A stretch of 64,000 bases of DNA from Parvibacter caecicola (GCF_003725335.1 NZ_QIBY01000001.1:372001-436000); one strand, 5' to 3'; counted from the first letter of the stretch, positions 26,746 through 37,840 are shown. A program made the numbers and translations. Notes: generated by a model from the sequence alone, not told the origin.

Positions 26746-27885
26746 CTAACGGCGCCGACGCGCTTCGATCATGGCCATCACGTCGCCGAAGGCGCGGCAA
26801 AGCGCCTGGGGGTTGTGCCAGGTGGGGCGCTCGGCGTCCGCCAAATCGCGTTCCAACACCATGGGGCCACGGGATTGGATGGCCTGCAGATCGTCGTAGG
26901 TGAAGTTCACCCGGCGCACCTGGTCGTCGTCGGAACCGCCCGGGGCGTCCACCATCTGGCCGAAGCGGCCCGGGTACACCGCCGCCCTGAAGCTCTGCTC
27001 CACCGGGTTCTGGGAGCGCACCGGCCGTGGCGAATGCACCAGCATGAAGTCCACCAGCCCCTCCATGCCGTGGTCGGCCAGCGCCTCGAAGTGCTCGCGG
27101 GCGGTGAGTCCCCACGTTTCCCCTTGCACATCGGCAAGGGAGCACACGAACAGCACGCTGCCGCGGGATTCGCGGATAGCCTCCACCACGCCGGGCACCA
27201 GCAGATTGGGGATGATGGAGGTAAACAGGGAACCAGGGCCCAGCACGATGAGGTCGGCGTTGCGGATGGCGGCGAGCGCCGGCTGGTAGGGGCGCACTTC
27301 GCCGCCCCTCGACACCAGGGCCACCCGCTCCAGCGCGGTTTTGGAATGGCACGCCACCGCCTGCCCTTCAAGCAGGGCCCCGTCGCGGGTGCGGGCCCGC
27401 AGCTCCACGTGGTCGAGAGTGGAGGGATACACGTGCCCCTGGGTTTCCAGCAGTCGCTCGCACACGGCGATGGCTTCGGGGAAGCTGCCGCAGGCGTCCT
27501 CCAACCCCGCCAGCACCAGGTTGCCCAAGGCGTGGTCGCGGGCCACGGCGAAGCGGTACTTGAACACCTTGACCAGGGGATCGTCGGGATTCTTGGCGAA
27601 GGCCACCAGGCACTTGCGGATGTCGCCGGGAGGGGTGACGTCCGCCTCCTCCCGCAGGATGCCAGTGGAGCCGCCGTCGTCGGCCATGGCCACCACCGCG
27701 CTGGTGGATGCCCCCAGCGACAACAAGGTGCGAATGGACATGGGGGCGCCCGTGCCCCCGCCGATCACCACGGCGTTGAGCGGCTGGGCGCCGCGGGACG
27801 CAGGCATCTGCTGCATGTCCAGGTTCAGCGCCTGGAAGGCGCTAGTGGCGCCGGGGTCGCTGCGGAAGGGACGGCTCAGCTTCAT
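26746..27885 (-). CDS. yvcK: YvcK/CofD-like protein (gluconeogenesis factor)
   Basis: A 379-residue YvcK-family protein binding UDP-sugars, required for cell-wall homeostasis under gluconeogenic growth. Visible: LNAVVIGGGTGAPMSIRTLL, AMADDGGSTGILREE, PPGDIRKCLVA and a phosphate-binding ALGNLVLAG segment. It has an extra N-terminal stretch of about 35 residues before the first Rossmann strand. The ATG overlaps the rapZ stop as ATGA. Confidence 0.95.
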   Translation of the reverse strand: MKLSRPFRSDPGATSAFQALNLDMQQMPASRGAQPLNAVVIGGGTGAPMSIRTLLSLGASTSAVVAMADDGGSTGILREEADVTPPGDIRKCLVAFAKNPDDPLVKVFKYRFAVARDHALGNLVLAGLEDACGSFPEAIAVCERLLETQGHVYPSTLDHVELRARTRDGALLEGQAVACHSKTALERVALVSRGGEVRPYQPALAAIRNADLIVLGPGSLFTSIIPNLLVPGVVEAIRESRGSVLFVCSLADVQGETWGLTAREHFEALADHGMEGLVDFMLVHSPRPVRSQNPVEQSFRAAVYPGRFGQMVDAPGGSDDDQVRRVNFTYDDLQAIQSRGPMVLERDLADAERPTWHNPQALCRAFGDVMAMIEARRRR

Positions 27886-28799
27886 TCCTGGCCGCCCGTC
27901 TTGCGCTGGGCCTTCTCCAAGTCGCGGTGAGCCACCGACACCCGGTAGCCCTTCGACTTCAGATAGTCACCGGTGGCTTCGGCCAGCGCCACCGAACGGT
28001 GCTGACCGCCGGTGCAGCCCACGGCGATGGCCAGCTGCTGTTTGCCCTCGGCCACGTAGCCGGGCATCACCACGTCCAGCAAATCCTCCCACTTCCGCAG
28101 GAACTTCACCGTCTCGTCCTGGAACATCACGAAATCGCGCACCGGAGCGTCCAGGCCGGTGAGGTAGCGCATGTTGGGGTCGTAATAGGGGTTCGGCAGA
28201 AAGCGCACGTCCATCACCAGATCGGCGTCGGCGGGCGCCCCGTGCTTGAAGCCGAAGGAGTACACCGTCACCGAAAGGCCGCGGCGCTCGCTTTGGGAGG
28301 CGAACAGCTGACCCAAGTTGCGGCGCAGATCCTGCGGCAGCATCTCAGTGGTGTTCAGCACGAAATCGGCTCGATCGCGCAGCGGCATCAGCAGCGCCCG
28401 CTCCCGCTGGATGCCTGCGGCGATGGAGGTGCCGTCGGCGCACAGCGGGTGGCGGCGACGGGACGATTTGTAGCGGGCCACCAGCTTGTCGTCGTTGGCG
28501 TCCAAGAACAAAATGCGGTAGTCGATGCCCTGCTGGTCCAGATAGGCCAGCTGCTGCTCCAGCGTGTTCAGGTACTGGCCGCTGCGGGCGTCGCACACGA
28601 TGGCCAGCCGGCGGCGGTCCTCATCGGGGCCGGCCAGGTAGGTGTCCACCAGCGACGGAATCAATTGGGCCGGCAGGTTGTCCACGCAGTAATAGCCCAG
28701 GTCCTCGAAAATGTGGCTGGCCTCGGTGCGGCCGGCACCGCTCATGCCGGTGACGATCACCACTTGGGGCAGCTCTTGGGTGTCTATCGTGTAGCTCAT
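27882..28799 (-). CDS. rapZ: RNase adapter protein RapZ / YvcJ (nucleotide-binding)
   Basis: A 305-residue P-loop protein. The N-terminal Walker A is GMSGAGRTEASHIFED (Arg where Lys is usual, as seen in some actinobacterial members), then LGYYCVDNLPAQLIP. The C-terminal domain has VYSFGFKHGAPADADLVMDV, RFLPNPYYDPNMRYLTG and VGCTGGQHRSVALAE. In enteric bacteria RapZ controls GlmS via sRNA; in Gram-positives (YvcJ) it hydrolyses GTP/ATP and its role is less clear. ATG at 28799 overlaps the uvrC stop (ATGA) and its stop overlaps yvcK, so uvrC-rapZ-yvcK-whiA is one coupled operon. Confidence 0.95.
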   Translation of the reverse strand: MSYTIDTQELPQVVIVTGMSGAGRTEASHIFEDLGYYCVDNLPAQLIPSLVDTYLAGPDEDRRRLAIVCDARSGQYLNTLEQQLAYLDQQGIDYRILFLDANDDKLVARYKSSRRRHPLCADGTSIAAGIQRERALLMPLRDRADFVLNTTEMLPQDLRRNLGQLFASQSERRGLSVTVYSFGFKHGAPADADLVMDVRFLPNPYYDPNMRYLTGLDAPVRDFVMFQDETVKFLRKWEDLLDVVMPGYVAEGKQQLAIAVGCTGGQHRSVALAEATGDYLKSKGYRVSVAHRDLEKAQRKTGGQE

Positions 28800-30874
28800 T
28801 GCTCGTCCTCGCTTTCGCTTCCCTGTTCGTCGCTCAACTCTTCGCTCAGTTCTTCGCAGCCGTATTCCACCGGCAGTTCCGGCATCTGCGCCGGGGCCAG
28901 CTGCCGATCGTACTGGGCAATCACCCGCGCCACCTCGTCGGCCACCTCCTGCGGGATGCCCGGCACTGCCCGAAGCTCCTCCACCGTGGCGGCGCGAATG
29001 TGCTTGAAGGATTTGAAGTGCTTCAGCAGCGCCTTCTTCCGCACCGGCCCCAACCCCGCCACCTCGTCCAAGATGGAGGCGGTCATGCCCTTGCCCCGCA
29101 GCTCGCGATGGAAGGTGATGGCGAAGCGGTGGGCCTCGTCGCGCACCTGCTTCACCAGGTACAGCGATGCCGAGCCGCCGGGCAGTACCACCGGGCCCGA
29201 ATCCTGCCAGGGAACGAACAGCTCCTCGTCCCGCTTGGCCAAACCGCAGATGGCTATGTCGTCGATGCCCATTTCCTCGAACATCTCCAGTGCCGCCGAC
29301 AGCTGCGGCTTGCCGCCGTCCAAGATAATGAGGTCGGGCTTGCTGCCGAAACGCTCGTCGGCCATGCGCTCGGGGCTGTAGCGGCGCCGCATCACCTCCT
29401 GCATCGACAGGAAGTCGTTCGCCTCCGTGAGCGGCGTCTTTATCTTGAAGCGGCGGTACTGGTTCTTGTCCGGCTTGCCGGCGGTGAACACCACCATCGA
29501 GGCCACCGTATAGGAGCCGTGGATGGTGGAGATGTCGAAGCACTCGATGCGCATGGGGGGCGCATCGAGCGCCAGCGCGCTCTCCAGCTGCAGCAGGGCG
29601 TCGTTCACCCGCTTGTCGTCGAAGTTGGTGCGCACCTTGTAGCGCATCAGGCTGTGGCGGCCGTTGGTAACGGCCATGGCCAGAAGGTCGGCCTTCTCCC
29701 CTTTCTGCGGCGCCGTGAAGTGCACCTTCGCTCCGTGGGGGCTGGCCAGCTTTTCCGTCAGCCACTCTTCCAACGCCTCCACGTCGTCGGGCAGCTGCTC
29801 CAAAACCACCTCATGGGGAATGGAGGTGGTGGCGTCGTAGTATTTCAGCAGGAAATTGCGCAGCAGGTCCTCCAGCGGCACGTCGCTGCCGCGGTTCAAG
29901 ATGAACTCATTAGCGTTGATGACGCGTCCCTCGCGCACCTGCAGCACGTTCACGCCGGCCACGGTGTCTTCCCGGAACGCCCCCACCACGTCGGCGTTGA
30001 GGTTGCGGTTGGAAACGGCCCGCTGCTTGTCGGTGAGGGAGTTGATGGTGTCGATGCGCCCCTTCAGGCGGCCGGCCCGTTCGAAGTCCAGCTCTTGGGC
30101 GGCCGCTTGCATCTCCTGGGCCAGCTCGTCCACGAACTCGCGCCGATGCCCCAGCAAAAAGCGCTCCACCCGCCGCACGTTCTCGGCGTAATCCTCCGGC
30201 GTGCAACCGCCGCAGCAAGCGCCCGGCCCCAGCCCCACATGGGCGTCGAAGCAAGGGCGCGGCAGCGGGCGGGCGGCGAAGGCCTCGTAGCCCTCTTTGC
30301 GGATCTTGCCGTTCATCTGGCGCCAGTCGGCGCAGGAGGCGGCGCAGATGGGCACCACCCGGCGCACGATGTCCACCATCTGGCGGGCGGCGCGGGAATC
30401 GGTGTAGGGGCCGAAGTAGCGAGTGCCCTTCACGTGGCGTTCGCGAGTGTACTTCACCGCCGGGAACACGTCCCCCTTGGTAAGCGCGATGAACGGGTAG
30501 GACTTGTCGTCCTTGAAGTCGGCGTTGAAGTAGGGGGAGTACTGGTTGATGAGGTTCTTTTCCAGCACCAGGCTCTCGTGCTCGTTCGACACCACCAGGT
30601 ACTCGAAGGAATCTATCTGGTGCACCAGCAGCGGGATCTTGGCCCGCTCGTCCTGGAAGTTCACGTACTGGCGCATGCGGTTGCGCAGCTGCTTGGCCTT
30701 GCCCACGTAAATGACGGTGCCCTCGGCGTTCTTCCACAGGTAAACGCCCGGCTGCGTTGGCACGCTGGCCAGCTCCCGCTTGATGCGCTCGATCTTCTGG
30801 CTCTGGGTTTCCCCCTCCTTGGCACCGCCGCTGCGAGTGGCCTCGGGCCCCAGTATGTTCACTCCTTCGCTCAT
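28796..30874 (-). CDS. uvrC: Excinuclease ABC subunit C
   Basis: Makes both incisions in nucleotide excision repair after UvrA/UvrB damage loading. 692 residues: GIY-YIG nuclease domain at about 30-110 (PGVYLWKN, VIYVGKAKQLRNRMRQY), a UVR motif (AQELDFERAGRLKGRIDTI), RNase-H-like nuclease domain (IECFDISTIHGSYTVASMVV, then LIILDGGKPQLSA) and a C-terminal HhH pair (LGPVRKKALLKHF). The ATG at 30874 has no Shine-Dalgarno sequence, but TACAAT lies seven bases upstream, suggesting a leaderless message. First gene of the uvrC-rapZ-yvcK-whiA run. Confidence 0.96.
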   Translation of the reverse strand: MSEGVNILGPEATRSGGAKEGETQSQKIERIKRELASVPTQPGVYLWKNAEGTVIYVGKAKQLRNRMRQYVNFQDERAKIPLLVHQIDSFEYLVVSNEHESLVLEKNLINQYSPYFNADFKDDKSYPFIALTKGDVFPAVKYTRERHVKGTRYFGPYTDSRAARQMVDIVRRVVPICAASCADWRQMNGKIRKEGYEAFAARPLPRPCFDAHVGLGPGACCGGCTPEDYAENVRRVERFLLGHRREFVDELAQEMQAAAQELDFERAGRLKGRIDTINSLTDKQRAVSNRNLNADVVGAFREDTVAGVNVLQVREGRVINANEFILNRGSDVPLEDLLRNFLLKYYDATTSIPHEVVLEQLPDDVEALEEWLTEKLASPHGAKVHFTAPQKGEKADLLAMAVTNGRHSLMRYKVRTNFDDKRVNDALLQLESALALDAPPMRIECFDISTIHGSYTVASMVVFTAGKPDKNQYRRFKIKTPLTEANDFLSMQEVMRRRYSPERMADERFGSKPDLIILDGGKPQLSAALEMFEEMGIDDIAICGLAKRDEELFVPWQDSGPVVLPGGSASLYLVKQVRDEAHRFAITFHRELRGKGMTASILDEVAGLGPVRKKALLKHFKSFKHIRAATVEELRAVPGIPQEVADEVARVIAQYDRQLAPAQMPELPVEYGCEELSEELSDEQGSESEDEQ

Positions 30875-30881
30875 GAGGGGA

Positions 30882-30887
30882 ATTGTA
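30882..30887 (-). promoter_or_regulatory. Candidate -10 element giving leaderless uvrC mRNA
   Basis: TACAAT on the minus strand ends seven bases before the uvrC ATG. A transcript from it would start at or next to the ATG. No good -35 hexamer is seen. Confidence 0.4.
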
Positions 30888-30947
30888 CCGCGAAATGAAC
30901 ACGCCCGGGCCCGTGGCGCCCCCCGCTTACGAAATGCCCATGGGGCG

Positions 30948-31802
30948 TCAGGCCCAGAAGAGCTCTTGCTCCATCCGGCGGCGACTGGCTTCGGCTTCGG
31001 CGGCGAAACGCTTAGCATGCCAGTTCCCCTCCGTCACGCAGGCGCCGAGGGCGCGGGCGGCGCGGCCGTAGCTCTCCTGGGCCAGGGCGATGCCGGCCAA
31101 GTCCTGCGCTTGCGCTTCCGCCGCGCGGGCGAAGCGCAGCCAGGCGCTCCCCTGCTGCCACTCATCGGCGCCGGCCAGCTTTACCGCCCGGAGCGCCCAA
31201 TAGCGCGACACCCCTTCCGCGTCCGCCAGAAGCCAGCAAGCCTCAGCCGACCCCTCGCCCGCCGCTTCCCGCAGAAGCGCCGAAGCCCGCGCCGCCAAAG
31301 TGCGCCGCGGATGCCGCCCCAGGAACCACGAGCCGCCGCAGCACAGATCGTCGCGGTAGATAACCGCCAAGCGCACCTTGGCCCGCGTGTTGCCCCGCGT
31401 GGCCGCATGCAGAAAGCATATCTCAGCTGCTTGGAAGCACTGGATGCGCAGGGCCCCGTCGGCCACCGCTGCCGCCGACAGCCCCTCGGCGAAACAGCGC
31501 TCCCCCAGTTCTTCGGCCTTCAAGCCCCCTTTGTCGGGACCCGAAGGGTACACCGCGCAGTATTCGCGCCCCTCTGGGCCCGGCTCGGTAAGCCAAATGC
31601 GCGGCAGCTTTCCCGGCTTTCCCGGCTTGTCCAAGCGATAGACTCCATTGCGGCCAGGCTGGGGCCCCGTAGGCTGCGCCCCTTGAAGGCGGGCGCGGGT
31701 GCCCTTGAACCCGCCGAAAGCGCGACGGAAGCTGGGGTTTCCCAGCAGGCCCGCCGAAAGCCTCACCATTGCCGGCACCGGCGCCGTTGCCGTGCTAGTC
31801 AT
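30948..31802 (-). CDS. Sel1/TPR-like helical protein of unknown function
   Basis: A 284-residue protein. The N-terminal 100 residues are Gly/Pro/Lys-rich; from about residue 120 Ala-rich helical pairs resembling Sel1 repeats appear (AEICFLHAATRGNTRAKVRL, AGEGSAEACWLLADAEGVSR, AQDLAGIALAQESYGRAARA). Sel1 arrays bind protein partners; the partner is unknown. It overlaps the HIRAN gene by 8 bp (ATGACTAG), so the two are translationally coupled and probably work together. I do not recognise a specific family. Confidence 0.65.
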   Translation of the reverse strand: MTSTATAPVPAMVRLSAGLLGNPSFRRAFGGFKGTRARLQGAQPTGPQPGRNGVYRLDKPGKPGKLPRIWLTEPGPEGREYCAVYPSGPDKGGLKAEELGERCFAEGLSAAAVADGALRIQCFQAAEICFLHAATRGNTRAKVRLAVIYRDDLCCGGSWFLGRHPRRTLAARASALLREAAGEGSAEACWLLADAEGVSRYWALRAVKLAGADEWQQGSAWLRFARAAEAQAQDLAGIALAQESYGRAARALGACVTEGNWHAKRFAAEAEASRRRMEQELFWA

Positions 31803-32136
31803 CCAGCACCACCGCCATCGACACCCGGGCCCCTTGCCGAAGCCCCTCTGCGCTCAGCACTTCGCCGTGAAGGCACCGGCCGCCCTCGGAAAGGCGCCCC
31901 ACCACCTCGGCCACATCGCAGGACACATAGCCCAGCACTTCGCCGTCGGGGCATTTCACCGCCATGGCCCAACGATCATAGGGGTTGCGATAGTCCCGCT
32001 CCAGCCGCAGCTGCTGGCCCTCGAAAAGCTCGGCGGCCAACCGCTTGGCGTCGGGGTTGTGGAACAGCCCGGCCACCTTCGTCTCTTCCACGATGACCAC
32101 GGCTCTGTTTGGTTTGGCGTGTGCGGGGTAATCCAT
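31795..32136 (-). CDS. HIRAN-domain protein
   Basis: A 113-residue stand-alone HIRAN domain: VAGLFHNPDAKRLAAELFEG, then LRLERDYRNPYDRWAMAVKC and EVLGYVSCDVAEVVGRL, matching the HIRAN pattern of a G-x-L-x-L-R-E-x-x-N-P-x-D-x-x-A-V core followed by G-Y. HIRAN domains bind 3' ends of single-stranded DNA in eukaryotic HLTF and occur alone or with nucleases in bacteria. Start ATG at 32136. It follows gdhA after a terminator and overlaps the Sel1-like gene. A link to damaged or stalled DNA is inference from the domain. Confidence 0.8.
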   Translation of the reverse strand: MDYPAHAKPNRAVVIVEETKVAGLFHNPDAKRLAAELFEGQQLRLERDYRNPYDRWAMAVKCPDGEVLGYVSCDVAEVVGRLSEGGRCLHGEVLSAEGLRQGARVSMAVVLDD

Positions 32137-32245
32137 TTCTGCTGCCTTTCGCTTGCTGTGCCTGTTGAGTGCAGTATGACTGCCGACAGCATTTCATGTG
32201 TCCCTCTTTTGGTACAGTTAAAGAAACAATCGCCCGAAAAGAGAA

Positions 32246-32276
32246 AAGGGCGGAACGGCCAAGCCGCCCCGCCCTT
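32246..32276 (-). terminator. Rho-independent terminator of gdhA
   Basis: Minus strand: AAGGGCGG and CCGCCCTT arms with a second inner stem (CGGC/GCCG) and a tail TTTTCTCTTTT, 28 bp after the gdhA stop. Confidence 0.8.
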
Positions 32277-32303
32277 GCATGCACGCGTTTGCGGAAGCAG
32301 ATG

Positions 32304-33691
<1,388 letters not shown>

Positions 33692-33798
33692 GGAAGGAGG
33701 GTGCGCGGGGCGCGGTTTTTTTAATATGCCCGAAACAAAGCGTTTCACCAGCGGGCGGTCGCGGCGGCAAACGAGTCGACAGCGCTGCGAACCCGGCG

Positions 33799-34545
33799 CT
33801 ATTCGGGGGAAATGACGCGGGCCGAAACCACGTTCGCGTGATTGATGACCAAGGCCCCCACGCTGCCCACGTCCGGCGTGCGCACCACGAAGGTGCCGTC
33901 CACGAAGCCGCCGTCAATGCTCAAATCCTTCTCGGGGCCAGTGACGATGAGCACGTCCACGCTGGCCGGAGACGCCAGCAGCACCGTGGTGCGCGCGATG
34001 CAGACAACCGACGACGCCCCCCTCTCGCGCAACCCGTCCGCCAGCTTCTTCAGCTTGCGCTCCGACACGTAAGCAGAAACTTCGAGCACTCCGATTTTCC
34101 GCTCCCCCACCGTGAACAGTTGAGGCTCTTCGTACTGGCCGGCCTTGGTAAGGTTCAAGGAGAGCACCGAGGCGCCCTTTTCCCGGTAAAGGTCGTTCAC
34201 GTCCGACAGGTAAACCTTATGGCCCAAGCCGTCCTCGGCCTCTCCCAGCTCCAGGATTTTACGCCCCTCTTCCACCTGGGCGTCGGTCCCCTCCTGGCCG
34301 GCCGGGGCGCCGTTGCCCATCCAGGGGGCGGCCGTATCTGCGGCGTCGGATTCCTCCTGCGGCTCCACCGTGCCGTTGTACACCACCACGGTGTAGTCCT
34401 CCATCGAACCCACCTGGTCGTCCACGTAGCTGGCGGCCACGTTGAAGTTGCGGCTGGTGAAGAAATAGCTCACCGAGGCCGCGGCCACAACGGCCAGCAG
34501 GGCGGCGAAGATGAGCAGCGCTATTTTCTCGCGGGTGATTTTCAT
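33799..34545 (-). CDS. Membrane-anchored extracytoplasmic protein of unknown function
   Basis: A 248-residue protein with one N-terminal membrane helix (REKIALLIFAALLAVVAAAS) and an outside domain. The C-terminal two thirds look like alternating strands and helices (ILELGEAEDGLGHKVYLSDV, VGERKIGVLEVSAYVSERKL, VLLASPASVDVLIVTGPEKD, GTFVVRTPDVGSVGALVINH). No catalytic pattern recognised. It lies 111 bp downstream of uvrA on the same strand and may be co-transcribed. I cannot name a family. Confidence 0.7.
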   Translation of the reverse strand: MKITREKIALLIFAALLAVVAAASVSYFFTSRNFNVAASYVDDQVGSMEDYTVVVYNGTVEPQEESDAADTAAPWMGNGAPAGQEGTDAQVEEGRKILELGEAEDGLGHKVYLSDVNDLYREKGASVLSLNLTKAGQYEEPQLFTVGERKIGVLEVSAYVSERKLKKLADGLRERGASSVVCIARTTVLLASPASVDVLIVTGPEKDLSIDGGFVDGTFVVRTPDVGSVGALVINHANVVSARVISPE

Positions 34546-34656
34546 GGGAGCTGTGATTGTAGCGCATATGGCGGCGCTGCGGGCGCGCCCCGGTCATCCC
34601 CCATGAACCTTAACGCTCCATTACAGGGCCGAGCGGCCCGCGCCGTCCCGCGCCGC

Positions 34657-37536
34657 CTACAACATGCGCTTGATGAAGCGGCCGGTGTGGCTGGCCTCCA
34701 CCTTCGCCACCTGCTCGGGCGTGCCCTGGGCGATGATAGTGCCGCCGCGGTCGCCCCCTTCGGGCCCCAAATCCACAATGTGATCGGCGCTTTTCACCAC
34801 GTCCAGGTTGTGCTCGATTACCAGCACCGTGTTGCCAGACGACACCAGTCGCTGCAGCACCTCCAGAAGCTGGCGCACATCCTCGAAGTGAAGGCCGGTG
34901 GTGGGCTCGTCCAGGATGTAGAAGGTTTTGCCCGTGGAGCGCTTCTGCAGTTCGCTGGCCAGCTTCACCCGCTGCGCCTCGCCGCCGGAAAGCGTGGTGG
35001 CCGGCTGCCCCAGGCGGATATAGCCCAGCCCCACGTCGAACAGGGTTTGCAGCTTGCGCTTGATGCCGGGGATGTTCTCGAAAAACGCCAGTGCGTCCTC
35101 CACCGTCATGTCCAGCACTTCGGATATGTTCTTGCCGCGGTAGGTGACCTGCAGGGTTTCTCGGTTGTAGCGCTGGCCGTTGCACACCTCGCAGGGCACG
35201 TAGATGTCGGGCAGGAAGTGCATCTCTATCTTGATTTGGCCATCGCCCTTGCAGGCTTCACAGCGGCCGCCGCTCACGTTGAAGGAGAAGCGCCCAGGCG
35301 AGTAGCCGCGCGCCTTCGACTCTTGGGTGGAGGCGAACAGGGCGCGGATGTCGTCCCAGAGGCCGATGTAGGTGGCGGGGTTCGAGCGCGGCGTGCGGCC
35401 GATGGGGCTCTGGTCGATGTTGATCACTTTGTCCAGATGTTCCAGGCCGGTGATCTTGCGGTAGGGGCCCGTGCGCTTGTGGGCGTGGTTCAGCCGGTTG
35501 GCCAGCGCCGGGGCCAGCGTGTCGGTGATAAGGGAGCTCTTCCCCGAACCGCTGACGCCGGTGACCACCGTCAGCGTTCCCAGCGGCACCTTCAGCGTCA
35601 CGTTCTTCAGGTTGTTCTCGGTGGCGCCGGTGAGGGTGAGGGTGCCCTTCTTGGGATTGCGGCGCTGCTGCGGCACCGCGATGGAGCGGCGGCCGGACAG
35701 GTAGTCGGCCGTGAGCGAGCCCTCCTGGGCCATCACCTGGGCCGGCGTGCCGGCGGCCACCACATGGCCCCCGTGCTCGCCGGCGCCGGGCCCCATGTCC
35801 ACCACATAATCGGCGGCGCGGATGGTGTCCTCGTCGTGCTCCACCACCACCACCGTGTTGCCCAAATCCCGCAGGTGCTCCAAGGTGGCGATCAGCCGCT
35901 CGTTGTCACGCTGATGCAGGCCGATGGAGGGCTCGTCCAAAATGTAGAGCACCCCCATCAACCCGGCGCCGATTTGAGTGGCCAGCCGGATGCGCTGAGC
36001 CTCGCCGCCGGACAAAGTGGCAGTGGCCCGCTCCAGAGTGAGGTAATCCAACCCCACGTCCACCAAAAACCGCAGCCGCGCCACGATTTCCTTCACGATG
36101 GGGTTGGCGATGAAGCCGTCTTGGCCGGCGAAGCGCAGCCCTTCGAAGAACTCCAGCGCGTCCACCGCCGAAAGCTCGGTGACGTCGTGGATGGACTTGC
36201 CGTTCACCGTTACCGCGAGAATCTCCGGCTTCAGCCGCCGCCCCTTGCAGGTGGGGCAGGGAACCGTGGCGAAATAGGCCCCCAGCTTTTCGCGCTGGGC
36301 ATCGCTCTGGGCTTCGGAATAGCGGCGCGACACCGCGGCCAACGCCCCTTCCCACTGGATGAACCAATAGGTTTCCCGGCCGTCCACCGTGGTGTAGTCC
36401 ACCCGGATCTTTTGATCGCCCAGGCCCTCCAACACCCCTTTCTGCACGCTGCGGGGCAAATCCTCCCATGGCGTATCGGCGGAAGCACCCAGATGGGCCA
36501 CTACTGCCGCAAGAATCTGCGGGTAGTAATTCCCACTGCGAAACGGCGCAATGGCACCCTCGGCGATAGAGAGGGATGGATCGGGCACCACCAGCGAGGC
36601 GTCCACCTCATCGCGACTGCCGATGCCCAAGCAATCGGGACAGGCGCCGTAAGGGGCGTTGAAGGAGAAGTCCCGTGGCTGCAGCTCGTCCATGGAGTGG
36701 CCGTGCACGGGGCAAGCCAGTGCCAGCGAGAACAGGTACTCCCCTTCCCGCAAGCCACCGGTGGCACCCGAGGAAGTGGGGGCGTCCTGAGCCAAGGGCT
36801 TGCCGTCAGGCCCCATCAGCTGCACCAGCACCCGCCCTTCGGCCAGCTTGGTGGCCAGCTCCACCGCTTCGGCGATGCGGCTGGTGGCCGAAGCCTTCAG
36901 CACCACGCGATCCACCACCACGTCGATGAAGTGCTTGTACTTCTTGTCCAGCGTTAACGGCTCCCCTTCAAGGCGCATCATCTCGCCATCCACCCGCACG
37001 CGGGTGAAGCCCTCTTTCTGCAGATCGGCGAAAAGCTTGGTGAACTCGCCCTTGCGGCCGCTCACCACCGGAGCCAAAATGACCGCCTTGCGCCCCTCTT
37101 CTGCCAACGAGAGCACCTCGTCGGTTACCTGGTCGGTGGTCTGCTTCTTGATCTCACGGCCGCACTCGGGACAATGGGGAACGCCCACGCGGGCGAACAG
37201 CAGACGCAGGTAGTCGTAGATTTCAGTGGTGGTGCCCACCGTGGATCGGGGGTTTTTCGAGGTGGTCTTCTGGTCGATGGAAACCGCCGGCGACAGGCCG
37301 TCGATAGAGTCGAGGTCGGGCTTGGACATCTGCCCCAAGAACATGCGGGCATAGCTGGAGAGGCTTTCCACATAGCGGCGTTGCCCCTCGGCGTACATGG
37401 TGTCGAAGGCCAGAGACGACTTGCCGGAACCGGAAAGGCCCGTGATCACCACCAGCTGGTCGCGGGGAATGGTGAGGTCGATGTCTTTCAGATTGTGCTC
37501 GCGCGCACCCTTGATGACGATTTCGCTTTGGCCCAT
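34657..37536 (-). CDS. uvrA: Excinuclease ABC subunit A
   Basis: Damage-recognition ATPase of nucleotide excision repair. 959 residues with two ABC modules: Walker [15 protein letters not shown] (N-half) and [14 protein letters not shown] (C-half), signature [12 protein letters not shown] and [12 protein letters not shown], and zinc knuckles [12 protein letters not shown] and CEACKGDG...[12 protein letters not shown] at 37536 has CAGGAG ten bases upstream. A perfect GAAC-N4-GTTC sequence at 37659-37670 indicates LexA control. Confidence 0.98.
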   Translation of the reverse strand: MGQSEIVIKGAREHNLKDIDLTIPRDQLVVITGLSGSGKSSLAFDTMYAEGQRRYVESLSSYARMFLGQMSKPDLDSIDGLSPAVSIDQKTTSKNPRSTVGTTTEIYDYLRLLFARVGVPHCPECGREIKKQTTDQVTDEVLSLAEEGRKAVILAPVVSGRKGEFTKLFADLQKEGFTRVRVDGEMMRLEGEPLTLDKKYKHFIDVVVDRVVLKASATSRIAEAVELATKLAEGRVLVQLMGPDGKPLAQDAPTSSGATGGLREGEYLFSLALACPVHGHSMDELQPRDFSFNAPYGACPDCLGIGSRDEVDASLVVPDPSLSIAEGAIAPFRSGNYYPQILAAVVAHLGASADTPWEDLPRSVQKGVLEGLGDQKIRVDYTTVDGRETYWFIQWEGALAAVSRRYSEAQSDAQREKLGAYFATVPCPTCKGRRLKPEILAVTVNGKSIHDVTELSAVDALEFFEGLRFAGQDGFIANPIVKEIVARLRFLVDVGLDYLTLERATATLSGGEAQRIRLATQIGAGLMGVLYILDEPSIGLHQRDNERLIATLEHLRDLGNTVVVVEHDEDTIRAADYVVDMGPGAGEHGGHVVAAGTPAQVMAQEGSLTADYLSGRRSIAVPQQRRNPKKGTLTLTGATENNLKNVTLKVPLGTLTVVTGVSGSGKSSLITDTLAPALANRLNHAHKRTGPYRKITGLEHLDKVINIDQSPIGRTPRSNPATYIGLWDDIRALFASTQESKARGYSPGRFSFNVSGGRCEACKGDGQIKIEMHFLPDIYVPCEVCNGQRYNRETLQVTYRGKNISEVLDMTVEDALAFFENIPGIKRKLQTLFDVGLGYIRLGQPATTLSGGEAQRVKLASELQKRSTGKTFYILDEPTTGLHFEDVRQLLEVLQRLVSSGNTVLVIEHNLDVVKSADHIVDLGPEGGDRGGTIIAQGTPEQVAKVEASHTGRFIKRML

Positions 37537-37658
37537 TGGCTATGCTCCTGAACAAACTAAAGGCCCGCGCATGCGGGTACGGCGCCGGCCGCGCAGCCGG
37601 CGATTGACCATTTTCGGTAGATTCTACCGCAGGGCAACCATAATAGATCATAATTTGG

Positions 37659-37670
37659 GAACTTATGTTC
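37659..37670. promoter_or_regulatory. LexA (SOS) box upstream of uvrA
   Basis: GAACTTATGTTC matches the Gram-positive/actinobacterial SOS-box core GAAC-N4-GTTC perfectly, about 123 bp upstream of the uvrA start. No equivalent was noticed before uvrC or recG. Confidence 0.7.
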
Positions 37671-37765
37671 GCTTTTCAAATAATTATCACAGAGAAGCGG
37701 CAACAGGCCAGCCGCAGGGCGCAGAGAACCCCTCGCTTAAAGAGAGCGCAACGGATATCTTTCCC

Positions 37766-37840
37766 TTACAGGAAGAAGGGGATGTAGCACAGCACCACCA
37801 GGGCACCCCAAAACAGGATCTTCGCTTTTTTCCGGCTCAT
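37766..37840 (-). CDS. 24-residue membrane peptide
   Basis: A tiny reading frame with a near-perfect Shine-Dalgarno sequence: AAAAGGAGGTAGCC directly before the ATG at 37840. The peptide opens [20 protein letters not shown] and ends PFFL, that is, a positively charged N-terminus then one hydrophobic helix, as in small inner-membrane proteins. It lies alone between the xer recombinase gene and uvrA. Such strong initiation signals are rare by chance. Function unknown; it could be a regulator of a membrane complex or a type I-like toxin, but nothing shows either. Confidence 0.6.
   Translation of the reverse strand: MSRKKAKILFWGALVVLCYIPFFL

Noticed and set aside
28800-29765. N-terminal extension of rapZ by over 300 codons
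   Set aside because: It runs through uvrC in another frame; the ATGA junction at 28799 marks the real start.
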